From Filosporella fistucella (Eukaryota; Ascomycota; Leotiomycetes; Helotiales): DNA of 64,000 nt. Positions within the stretch are counted from its first letter, which is position 1; the number at the start of each line of letters is the position of its first letter. This document shows positions 55,135-64,000 of this stretch, piece by piece. Made by a program: the position numbers and the translations under genes. Location: positions 2,480,001 through 2,544,000 of the forward strand of contig JAQJZZ010000014.1 in assembly GCA_030077755.1 (NCBI GenBank), read 5' to 3'. Under the pieces are notes generated by a model, which had not been told where the DNA came from, ran no database searches, and worked only from the letters and a program-made list of their open reading frames with translations.

Positions 55135-57057
55135 TCACAACCCCGAATCATTTTTCGTTGGCGGCCTACTCTCATACCACTTCGTCCACGCATTACAATT
55201 ATCCTTCACCTTCCCCAAACTCATCGTCTTATCAATTTCACTCCCTCTCTCCAAGAACTGCAATGCAAGGCCCTCAGACGCATGCCACGCGATATGGCAA
55301 TGGAGTAACCAACTCCCAGGATTATCCGTCTGGAATGCGATGACCATCCAGCCATTACCTGGTAGCATAGCTACGTCTCTCCTAGTAGGATTCAAGAAAT
55401 TCAGATCATCGTAGTTATCTTTATCGAAGACTTTGAGAGCTGGGTTTGGGTTGTTAGTGGAAGTGTCAGGCTCGGAGACGCCGAGAAGGTAGAAATCGTG
55501 GCCGTGGAGGTGGATAGGGTGCGCGATGGCGCCGGTGTTTTGAATAATCCAGAAGGCGTAGACATTTGCGTCGGGGAGTTGAAAGACGTTCAATTCGGGC
55601 TGGGAAAGGAAGGACATGTCTTTTTCGCCAATGGATTGGAGAGTTGGTTTCTCCCACTTGACGTTCATAGAGTTACCGTTGATGGTCCAGATAAATGCTT
55701 TGTTGGCATTGGTGGTGAGGTTGATGCTTAGTGTATCTTTAGGACCATAGGTACGTTCAAATTCGGCTCGAGGAACATCTTTCTTGAAAACCGCTTTGAG
55801 ATCGGGCTCATCGACGCAGCCGGGTGTGTAGGAAGCTGCTGGTTTTGAAGTTGGAATGGCGAGAGGAACGCCTTTGTAATTCATGATTGCATTGATACTT
55901 CCATTGTTGGCATTGGTCCCACAACCGACTTGCACTTCAGCACGCATCCAATAGTTTCCAGGATCTTCTCCAGCAGTGAATATGACATTGTAGCGTTGCC
56001 CGATAGCAATAAAGACCCAGTCAGTCTCGTAAGGGACAATAGGCACGAAATCAGCTTGCACAACGGTGAAAGGATGTTTGTCAATCGACACCATGAAGGC
56101 ATTGTCAACGGCAGTATTGACAAGTCGAAGCATATACTTCTTCCCTGGGATGAGAGTATTGTTCTGGTAGTGACCTGCTGTTTTGGCAACATTCATGTTC
56201 GTACCGTTGATGAGACCGTTGTTTGCAACAGGTGGACCAAAGTGGCCGGGAATAGGCGTCTCTCCGTTGGAAACCTTTGCAAGTTTATACATTGAGTCGT
56301 AGTAGAAGTCCGTAATGGGTAGAACCCCGAGATCATAGTCGTAATCAGCCGATGCAGGGCCATTGATAACCATTGTTCCAACGATGCCATCACCGTATTG
56401 AGCAGAGAAATGGGAATGATACCAAGTGGTACCATATTGTGTGGCTTGAAACCTATACTTTCTTGTCGCTCCTGGTGGAATAGGACATTCGGTCACACCG
56501 TTTACTCTGCTTGAGGTTAGATAAATGCCATGACCAGCGGCACTCATACATACCCGTCTTCTGTGTTGGTATTCATTTGGACAATTCCGTGCCAATGTAT
56601 ACTAGTTCTATACAGTATCAGTACAGGTTGCAATATGTTGTTCATTTCGAGATCTCTGACCCATTGTCCTGCATGGAATTGGTTACGTCAATTTCAAAGA
56701 AATCTCCCCAATCTGTGTGGATGTTAGTTGAGCTGGAAATGTCCGAGGAATTCGCGACTTACCTGCAACAAGGGTAGGTCCAGGATATTGTCCGTTGATG
56801 ACTAGCATATCTCGCGCCGTGCCATCAGGGTACATTGTTTGATTGGTGATGTCTAGGTGGTAGTGCACAGTCTTTCCAGTGTTTGGCCACTTCTCTTCGG
56901 AGTCTGTGTTGACGGTATAATCGTCATGCCAACACGCTCGACAGGAAGGGCCATTGACACATCCTGGTGTAGGTTTTGCTGATGTTATCCGAGGAAGGAC
57001 GGAGGCAGCTCCAAGTCCGAGGACAAGGCAGGAAGACAAAAGAGATTGGAGCAGCAT
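55135..57057 (-). CDS. Secreted ascomycete laccase (multicopper oxidase), 590 aa
   Basis: Oxidises phenols with reduction of O2 to water. Exons 57057-56763, 56712-56661, 56607-56554 and 56506-55135; the three small exons are fixed by restoring the copper motifs. Signal peptide at the N-terminus (LLQSLLSSCLVLGLGAASV). All four copper-binding segments are present: IHWHG with His120 and His122, WYHSHFSAQYGDG with His164 and His166, HPIHLHGHDFYLL, and LLHCHIAWHASEGL. The axial position near the type-1 copper is Leu, as in most ascomycete laccases. The protein ends exactly in DSGL, the conserved end of mature ascomycete laccases, with no further propeptide. The sequence suits roles in phenolic detoxification, pigment or lignin-related oxidation, which the sequence alone does not decide. 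Confidence 0.95.
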
Positions 57058-60000
57058 CCTGAAAAGGAGCTTTGAAGGGTCAGTTGATTAAAGAGATGGT
57101 GTCCACAGAGATATTTGAGGAGGGGATAGGACTACGTTGGTTGAGTTTCAGGAAAGGAATATCGTCTGTGTAATACGATGAAAATACTGTGACCAAAATA
57201 CAATATGAAGGTCTGGAATAATGCGACAGAAGTGAAATGGTGAGTTGGAGTGATATGAAGATATCGGATAACGAGTTGCAGACAGAGAACGACCATGATA
57301 TATATTGACTCAATCGGTGGCTCCTACTCAGCCTTCATCAGAACCCTTGGAACTAACAAGCAAGATACGATACTCGTGTCTGAGGAAGATGCAGTGTATC
57401 TGACTCGATTACATATGATTTCGATACCAGGAACAGGATAGGTCGGCCTGATACTAGGCAGACTTGGACCGACTGCGAATAGCTGTCTTTGGATGGGACA
57501 GTGAGAATTTGAGATACGATATGGCTCTGCCGATAGCCGTAAACATGGAGTGTAATCATGGTTAAATTTGTGGGCCAAAACAAGAACCAGAGGATGGGAA
57601 TAAGCAGACAAGCAAGTGGATCAAGGCATAAGCTTGATCCAAGAATACAGTTCCCACCGATACCAAGATCCTGTTGAGCCTAGTTAAGGACAGGGCTGAG
57701 GTTGCGTTGTTGGTTATCGGAAGAGGATGTAAGCCTCATAAGCACCAAAAAAAAGGGTACCTTCACCTGGTGTCATCCGTGATTCAGGTAAGCATGTTCG
57801 GCTCCCTTTTCACGAGTTTCGGTCGCCAAGATTTAAGGTTAAAAATACGGCACAGCTATGCTAACATCACGACACCGAATTTGACATAAAAATGATAAAT
57901 AGCATCCAAAAAATGAGCGAAACTGAATCTAAGCAGGACACACAACTTGCCTGAGATTATTCCCCTCCGAGTTACTGTCGCGATGCATTAAACGGAATTG
58001 CTGGTATGTTCCCAAGCTGCCGTGCATCTTCGCGCTCATGTTGAAGCGAGAAGAAACCGCCCTATGGAAAACGCGATGCAAGGAAAATCATCCGCTGGGA
58101 TGATATGGTGAGGCGCAATCTGACAGTGCATATTTTGGGTGGCACAGCCAGCGGATTTCTAATTTCATCTTTAGCCGCATGTGGACATGTCACCTCAGAT
58201 TTTGATTCGCCTAGCATCTCCGAGATCTTGTCTGGGGGAGCAAAGCGCCAGCACATCAAGCAACGAAAGGCTGAACAAAGGAAACGGACGAGGCGTCTAC
58301 GGTGTGGCCAGCCTTCTCGGATTCAAGGAATCTTCATCTGACTACATCTGACCTTTGGATTCAAACATCAGATGAGGTTAAATTGACCTCGAGTATATTG
58401 GAATCCTCATCTGCGGGATAGTCGGCTTTGTCAACAGTCGTGATTAAAAAGTATAATGAGATTATCCAGTAGCCGGATGATGAAGCATCGCACGCATGTT
58501 TTGGGCCTCGTTTCGCATTGAAGCATTCTCTGTACGACCCAGCGTAGTGGTAGACCCGCAATGCACGGGCTTAGCGGTGTATTAACAAGTTGATGCACAC
58601 CAGATATCAACACTTTTGGACGTATGTTGCTGTTTGAACATACATGTGATATTCAAGCGTAGGGCTCAAGAACTTCCTGCACCGTTATGCTTGATTTGCC
58701 TGCATGGTGCCGACAAGTAGCACAGCTGAGTGGTCTTCAGAAAGCCTTCACGAGGGCCTGTTAGGTCAGTTCGAATCCTGAGTTCTGTTGTGATTCGCTT
58801 TTCGAGGAGCCGTTACCAACAGCCTCACATGGTAGGAAATCCTTATGCATCCCTCTCTCCTCATGCACTGCCATTTTATGATTGCTTGCATTCACTGGCT
58901 TTCCGTTGCGATGAAGTGATTCTCAAGCGCTTACTGAAATGTTGGAACACATGGAAGAGCGAGAACAAGTCGTTTCTGATTGCAGGTTTTGGGATCATTC
59001 TACCCCTACACCGACAGACCGTGATGCGCATGCTGAGAAGAAGCTTTGCACTGAGGACGGCGATTGCCGTGGCATCCATCCATTGTCCATCTCATGTATG
59101 TGAAGAAATCTCGAAGCTTTCGTTCGATAACTACTTGTGTTGTCTCCCAGTCATCTTACCGCATCTGCCGCCTCCCTGCAACTGTAATTCGCCCATGTCG
59201 CGACCCATTTTCTCGTACAAGCTGACAACATCCATCTCCGAGATTGTAGACCAGTATGTAGATCGTGAACCCATCCAGATATCTCGTAAGTTCGTATCAG
59301 CACGCTATTGATAAGAGTAGTGAAATACGAACTTCGGCGGGTGCGGAAAGCGTTTCGTATCAACGTACGTTTAGGATGAGCGCCATGATTTCGCCTTCGG
59401 TATTCAAATGGCGGCAGAGAGACAAGCCTTCAACAGTGTCGTGATAGTTAGAAGGCTGGTATAGTAGAGTATAAGTATGCAGTAGATGTGCAGTGGTGGG
59501 GGATGCGATTATGACAAGACAATTTTGGAGGTTTCGATGATGTGGATGACTAATCCAGTTTTCCTCAAGCTGCTGTTTTGCTGCCAGCTTTAGTTTTGTT
59601 TAATGCATGAGGCATTTGACATCTACGCCTTATCAATATAATTCTTATTGAAATTCTTGACTCTTGAATCCCTTCCATATTCCTTCTGTACTCTTTGATT
59701 GAAAGGTAAATCTTCTTTGATTACCCTATCTCATTCCCGCACAAGGTTGTGCACGGTCTATGTCTTTTTTCTACGCATCTCATCTGCAACCTGCAAACTA
59801 ACCTTCGTCCTTTCGAGCACCTGCCTCCACACTTTCTCAGATATCTCTGACTTTGTGTGACTTGGACTCGGAGTCTATTGGCAACTCTGACGAACATGAG
59901 AGTCTCATCAAGCACTTATCACACCCAATTTGATCCAATTGCGTGAGTCAACATGCGGCACAGCCCAAGCTCCTCTTTGGATTCGCCTGCCTGCATAGTG

Positions 60001-60234
60001 GAGGATCCCAGGCAGCAGGACGCCAACTATACCAGACTTCTTTTTGGATTGCAACAACGACTTCCATCAACAACATCATCAATATCTCCAGTTCTATCAA
60101 GTAGCTAGGGATATTTGATATACTTGGTCAGATTTTTTTGTCCAGTCAATCTCACTTGTATCAAGTACCTCGAGCCAGCCGAGTTCGACGTTTCCAAGTG
60201 AGCCCTAGAATCGCATATCAAGTTCTTCTTTGCC
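57058..60234. other. Gene-poor 3.2-kb region with tRNA-like fragment
   Basis: The left end is the laccase promoter. A 193-codon plus-strand frame (58730-59311) has no recognisable domain and I do not call it a gene. A tRNA-like segment lies at about 58711-58789. The right end (about 59880-60234) is the leader of the NACHT-ankyrin gene. Confidence 0.4.
58711..58789 (+). other. tRNA-like fragment (possible tRNA pseudogene or SINE head)
   Basis: A box-like TAGCACAGCTGAGTGGT and B box-like AGTTCGAATCC lie about 51 bases apart, with TTCACGA between them in an anticodon-loop-like position. The T arm folds only with an 8-nt loop and the anticodon and acceptor stems have mismatches, so it is not a working tRNA. 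Could be chance. Confidence 0.25.
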
Positions 60235-63200
60235 ATGGATGCTCCAGATGGTCACGACTTTGTGCTTGTTGGGGACAGTGATGTAAACGATTACAACGAG
60301 GCTGGTCTTCTCCCACAATCTCCAGAAATTCTGAAAGATATTCAGAAATGGCTCGAACCGACTGATTACGCTGGAGAGGCCAGCGAGTACAATAAACACC
60401 TGAATTCATATGTTCCTGGAACAGGAATTTGGATTCAAGAAACCGAGGCTTATCAGAAATGGCACACTTCCCCCGGGCATGGATCCCTTTGGACGAAGGC
60501 GATTGCCGGTGCCGGCAAGAGTGTCTTCGCAGCAATGATAGCTGCAAAACTGTCCAGACTCGAAAGAGTTCCTGTTCTATCCTTCTTCTTCCGCCAAATA
60601 GTGGCCACAAATCACACCCCTCATGCCATGACCCGAGATTTCATATCTATGCTACTGAATCATTCTCCAGCACTTCAAAAAAGGATGAAAACATACATTG
60701 ATGAGCGCCGCAGCTTGCAGAATGTTTCCGCCGATGAATTTTGGCAAGATCTTGTCCAAGCTCTGGTGGAACTTCCAAAAGTATACATTGTTGTCGATGC
60801 TTTGGACGAAATGGATATAGAAAATGAAGACTTTCTTGGCAACCTGGTTGCCCTGGGCAAGCGACGGCCTGGCTCAATCAAGCTACTGATGACCTCCCGC
60901 CCGCTTCCGTACATTGAAGCATTCTTGAAAGAACCTTCTGTACTACAGATCAGACTGGAGCAGTCGAAAGTAGACAAAGATATTGCAGTCTATGTTGACC
61001 ATCAGTTGAACAAGCAGCAAGAAGTCAACCTTGAACTTCGAGTTGCTATTCAAGCAGCTATCAACGCCAAGGCACAAGGTTCATTCCTATATGCCCGCCT
61101 GATGATGGATGAGTTACTTGATCACATACAGCAGATGGTTCCGGATATCAAATTCATACAGCGAAGCCTAGATTGGCTTCCAATAACTTTGGAAGACATG
61201 TACAACGGCATGCTCCTTGACCACAGTCTCCGGTCACGAGTCTCTCAAGAATTACAAGTCACCATTCTACAATGGGTTACACACTCTTCACGTCCTCTAC
61301 GACTTCTCGAGATTGCTACGATGCTCGATTCCCAAAATAGTCTCAGGTGCAACAAAGACACCAAATCCATCGTCCGAACAGCTTGTGGCCCACTACTGGA
61401 GATTTTGGAGGATGAGACAGTGTCGGTCATCCATCACTCTTTCACTGAGTTTCTCACCGATCCCGAAAGGGAGACGAGACATCAACCGAATAATGCCCAG
61501 CATCCTCAATTTCCTGTCATTGATCCTGTCAAAACTCACAAGTCTTTAGCGATGACATGCATTTCTTACCTGAACTCGGAGCGCCTCTCTAGTTGTGAAT
61601 TTGACGCTCCAAGAATCAAGGATAACCGTCGCCGGCGACTTTCGACTCCCGCCCAGGACCTCAAGTTGCAACATCCATTCCTAGACTATGCTATGCGCAA
61701 TTGGTATGTACATGCTGGGAAGCCAGCAGGCGTTGATGCGTCTTTGATTCAATCGCTGGGAGGTTTCATTCAAATCGAGAATGCTGCATTTTTGGCATGG
61801 CTTGAACTGAGCTTTGAGAAAAAGAAGATGCTTAGAAATACCTCACCCCTCCACATTGCCGCTTGGGCTGGATTAGTCACCTACACCGAGCATCTTCTCA
61901 AGTCTGGCGAGGAAAATAATGGACGAGATGGCTTGGATCGAACACCTCTATCTTGGGCGAGCGAAAGAGGCCACAAAGATGTCGCGGCTTTGTTATTGAA
62001 GTGCATCTCTGACCCAGATCTGGACGATTACAATGGTTTGAAACCATTGCACTATGCTGCGCAAGCAAACCACCACGACATAGTCCGACTCCTACTTGCC
62101 GCTGGAGTGAGCCCTTTGACGGGTAAAACTCGAGATCCCGGTCGACGTTGCGGGAACTCACCCTCCTCAATCGGGCACAGCCCTCTCATGTATGCATGCA
62201 ATGCAGGAGCTACCGATTCAGTAAGAGAAATGATACCATTCCTGGCTCCCAACGATTTGCACAAGGCTTTGTGCTGGGCTAGTAAGGCTGGCAAGTGTCA
62301 AATAGTAGATCTTCTTCTAGCCCATCCACAAACTCCTATCGACCCTCCTGAAGCGTCAGATACAGTGTTGTTTCTCGCAGCATCAGGTTTACATTTTGAT
62401 ATCATGCACTCGTTGCTCATGAAAGGCATCGATCCGAATAGACGATCTAGAAATATCGAACGGATGCGCGGGTTTACGGCCTATGAGCTGATGCAGACCC
62501 CACTTGGATTTACCGCTTTCCATGCTATTTGTGGAGTTGGAGCTGAAACTTATTCCAGAAGGAAAGATGAGGAAGCTGTGGAAAAGGCATTTCACCTGCT
62601 GTATAATGCCGGCTGTGACATCAATGCCCGCGATAGCTATGGAAAGACCCCGCTGCATCACAGTGTTTCCAGGGGCCGATACTCGGGATCTAGCCCTACT
62701 CGTTGCAAATTATCGACTCTTCTTCTTGAGAACGGGGCGGATATCATGGCGAGAGATAAGGACGGGAATACACCACTACATCTAGCAAATCTGGGTGAGT
62801 CGGGGGCTGACATGGCGAGATTGTGCTTGGAGAATGGTGCTGATGTAGCGGCAAAACGGCCTACTGACGGGAAGACACCCCTCCATACAATGATGGCACA
62901 TGTTTACACCCCTGGACTTAGCTCTATTTTACCATATGTCGAAAATTGGAATGTTCAAGACAATGATGGAAACACACCACTGCATCTTCTCTTGTCATCT
63001 TCGTATCATCCACAATCCACTCTTAAACTGCTGTTGGATGCAGGCGCGGACCTTCACATTCGGAACAAGAAATGGGAGACTCCTCTGCATGGACTCAAGG
63101 AAATCTGCTCTAGTATGATAGGACAATCTGTACTTCCAGACCTACTTACGGCAGGGGCAGACTTGGAAGCAAAAGACAAAAATGGCCAAACCCTTGCATT

Positions 63201-64000
63201 CCGTGTGATGACAAGTCATGTGTACAACTTTCAGCAGACACTGGACTGTCTCATTGAAAATGGTGCGAAATTCGATGTCTGTGATAACATAGGTGATTCT
63301 ATTCTACATGTCATCTGTAGGGCGTCTCGCAATCTTGATTTGGTAAGTCTTCACCCCTTCGATGGAGCTCCCCGTTCGCTGACAATCGCTTCGCAGATCA
63401 AGCTTCTTGTCAATGCTGGTGCAAATCCTCTTTTGCTAAATCATGACGGCAACACTCTCCTTCATGAGGTTGTAATCGGATATTCTTCGCAAGAAGGGGA
63501 TAAGTTATTCAGGTTGCTTGAATATCTGCTCAGCCTTGGACTTTCGCCCACGGCTAAGAATAATGCTGGAAGATCTCCAATCCACCATGCAATTGCCAGC
63601 ATGCATCCCCAAAGCTACGGAACTGGTGACAGGATTGACGCGTTGACCTGTGTTGTCACCTCCGCCCTGGGCAGCGATCTCAATCTTGAAGATTATGATG
63701 GAATCCGGCCAATCCATCTTGCTGCAACCTTTTCAGAAGACCTTGTCACAAGGCTTATTGAAGCTGGAGCTGATACCACAGCGGTCACCTACGAAAACAA
63801 AAGTTTACTACACATCGCGGCATCGATGCGACAGAGTAATATGGTCGGCATGCTTCTCGAGCATTTTTCGTCTCTCGAATCAATCAGTCTAATTGAGTTA
63901 GTCAATAGTCAGGACTCCGCTGGCAGAACACCACTTCACTATGCTTGTCGATCCGGTCGATTGGAGACTGTGCAGCTTCTATTGAATGCTGGCGCTGACC
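60235..64000 (+). CDS. NACHT-ankyrin (NLR-like) STAND protein, 3' truncated by window edge
   Basis: Open from ATG 60235 to the right edge, over 1,200 codons, with no stop. The NACHT-type P-loop is AGAGKSVFAAM near residues 91-101, Walker B VVDALDEMD near 185-195, and a sensor-like LLMTSRPLPY near 218. Before the P-loop lies the linker typical of fungal NLRs (PEILKDIQKWLEPTDYAG, WIQETEAYQKW); only about 25 residues precede it. From about residue 537 ankyrin repeats run to the edge, including NTSPLHIAAWAGL, GLKPLHYAAQANHHDIVRLL, YGKTPLHHSVSRG, DGNTPLHLANLGE and SAGRTPLHYACRSGR. A 54-nt GTAAGT-to-GCAG stretch at 63342-63395 interrupts one repeat in frame and is probably an intron. STAND NLRs sense ligands through repeats and signal non-self responses in fungi; this role is inferred. 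Confidence 0.9.
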   Translation, partial: MDAPDGHDFVLVGDSDVNDYNEAGLLPQSPEILKDIQKWLEPTDYAGEASEYNKHLNSYVPGTGIWIQETEAYQKWHTSPGHGSLWTKAIAGAGKSVFAAMIAAKLSRLERVPVLSFFFRQIVATNHTPHAMTRDFISMLLNHSPALQKRMKTYIDERRSLQNVSADEFWQDLVQALVELPKVYIVVDALDEMDIENEDFLGNLVALGKRRPGSIKLLMTSRPLPYIEAFLKEPSVLQIRLEQSKVDKDIAVYVDHQLNKQQEVNLELRVAIQAAINAKAQGSFLYARLMMDELLDHIQQMVPDIKFIQRSLDWLPITLEDMYNGMLLDHSLRSRVSQELQVTILQWVTHSSRPLRLLEIATMLDSQNSLRCNKDTKSIVRTACGPLLEILEDETVSVIHHSFTEFLTDPERETRHQPNNAQHPQFPVIDPVKTHKSLAMTCISYLNSERLSSCEFDAPRIKDNRRRRLSTPAQDLKLQHPFLDYAMRNWYVHAGKPAGVDASLIQSLGGFIQIENAAFLAWLELSFEKKKMLRNTSPLHIAAWAGLVTYTEHLLKSGEENNGRDGLDRTPLSWASERGHKDVAALLLKCISDPDLDDYNGLKPLHYAAQANHHDIVRLLLAAGVSPLTGKTRDPGRRCGNSPSSIGHSPLMYACNAGATDSVREMIPFLAPNDLHKALCWASKAGKCQIVDLLLAHPQTPIDPPEASDTVLFLAASGLHFDIMHSLLMKGIDPNRRSRNIERMRGFTAYELMQTPLGFTAFHAICGVGAETYSRRKDEEAVEKAFHLLYNAGCDINARDSYGKTPLHHSVSRGRYSGSSPTRCKLSTLLLENGADIMARDKDGNTPLHLANLGESGADMARLCLENGADVAAKRPTDGKTPLHTMMAHVYTPGLSSILPYVENWNVQDNDGNTPLHLLLSSSYHPQSTLKLLLDAGADLHIRNKKWETPLHGLKEICSSMIGQSVLPDLLTAGADLEAKDKNGQTLAFRVMTSHVYNFQQTLDCLIENGAKFDVCDNIGDSILHVICRASRNLDLVSLHPFDGAPRSLTIASQIKLLVNAGANPLLLNHDGNTLLHEVVIGYSSQEGDKLFRLLEYLLSLGLSPTAKNNAGRSPIHHAIASMHPQSYGTGDRIDALTCVVTSALGSDLNLEDYDGIRPIHLAATFSEDLVTRLIEAGADTTAVTYENKSLLHIAASMRQSNMVGMLLEHFSSLESISLIELVNSQDSAGRTPLHYACRSGRLETVQLLLNAGAD

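Noticed and set aside
55930..56295. 121-codon plus-strand frame opposite the laccase
   Set aside because: Antisense shadow of conserved laccase sequence.
39605..57057. A secondary-metabolite gene cluster including the oxidase, glycosyltransferase and laccase
   Set aside because: No polyketide synthase, peptide synthetase or terpene cyclase is present, and housekeeping genes (mL46, eL43) lie between them.
58730..59311. 193-codon plus-strand open frame in the gene-poor region
   Set aside because: No recognisable domain, no convincing start context, and it begins inside the tRNA-like fragment. A protein search with a hit in several species would change this.
1..64000. CRISPR arrays, prophage, bacterial operons or insertion sequences
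   Set aside because: The window is fungal; genes have spliceosomal introns and no such arrays or elements are visible.

Overview
The window is nuclear DNA from a filamentous ascomycete. The evidence is many short GT-AG introns (about 45-120 nt, usually with a CTAAC/CTGAC-like branch site), monocistronic genes on both strands with no operons, and a gene set typical of Pezizomycotina: a PDR-type ABC transporter, GH10 xylanase, ascomycete laccase, NACHT-ankyrin protein and fungal F-box/ankyrin proteins. The overall flavour is that of a plant-associated or saprotrophic Leotiomycete, but this is an inference; no marker gene fixes the species. All exon coordinates were built by hand from splice consensus, reading frame and family motifs.

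Layout. 0-7 kb: a fragmentary minus-strand gene at the left edge, a secreted protein of unknown function (1256-2458), and a tandem pair of F-box-like/ankyrin genes (2950-4433 and 4952-6433, minus), duplicated with their promoters. 7-10.4 kb: an Itc1-type ISWI partner (minus). 10.4-19.1 kb: gene-poor, with one GPI-anchored cupredoxin-like protein (14202-15039) and a repeat-rich stretch (15.8-18 kb). 19.1-26.5 kb: a full-size PDR transporter whose promoter has two perfect CGG/CCG inverted repeats, a divergent ubiquitin-like protein, and a GH10 xylanase. 28.2-31.8 kb: a divergent pair acting on secretory glycoproteins, an ERGIC-53/Emp47-type lectin with a KKXX tail and the ER glucosyltransferase Alg8. 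33.4-38.9 kb: a tail-anchored peroxin-26-like protein, a decayed gene, and a PARN-like DEDDh ribonuclease preceded by a degenerate ~97-bp tandem array. 39.6-50.5 kb: a D-amino-acid-oxidase-like enzyme, mitoribosomal mL46, a RING-PHD protein, ribosomal eL43 and a saccharopine-dehydrogenase-like reductase. 51-57 kb: a GT1 UDP-glycosyltransferase, a four-helix membrane protein and a laccase. 60.2 kb to the right edge: a large NACHT-ankyrin (NLR-like) protein that runs off the window.

How genes fit together. Most are independent housekeeping or accessory genes. Plausible functional links are Alg8 with the lectin receptor (N-glycan building and glycoprotein export, shared 549-bp promoter), eL43 with the reductase (shared 408-bp promoter only), and the secreted or efflux functions (xylanase, laccase, ABC pump, UDP-glycosyltransferase) that fit life on plant material and handling of phenolics or xenobiotics. 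The most unusual items are the repeat array in the leader of the PARN-like gene, its GC-AG intron and its in-frame intron at the catalytic Exo III motif, the catalytic-residue microexon of the xylanase, the paired inverted repeats in the transporter promoter, and the NLR-like gene with almost no N-terminal effector domain.
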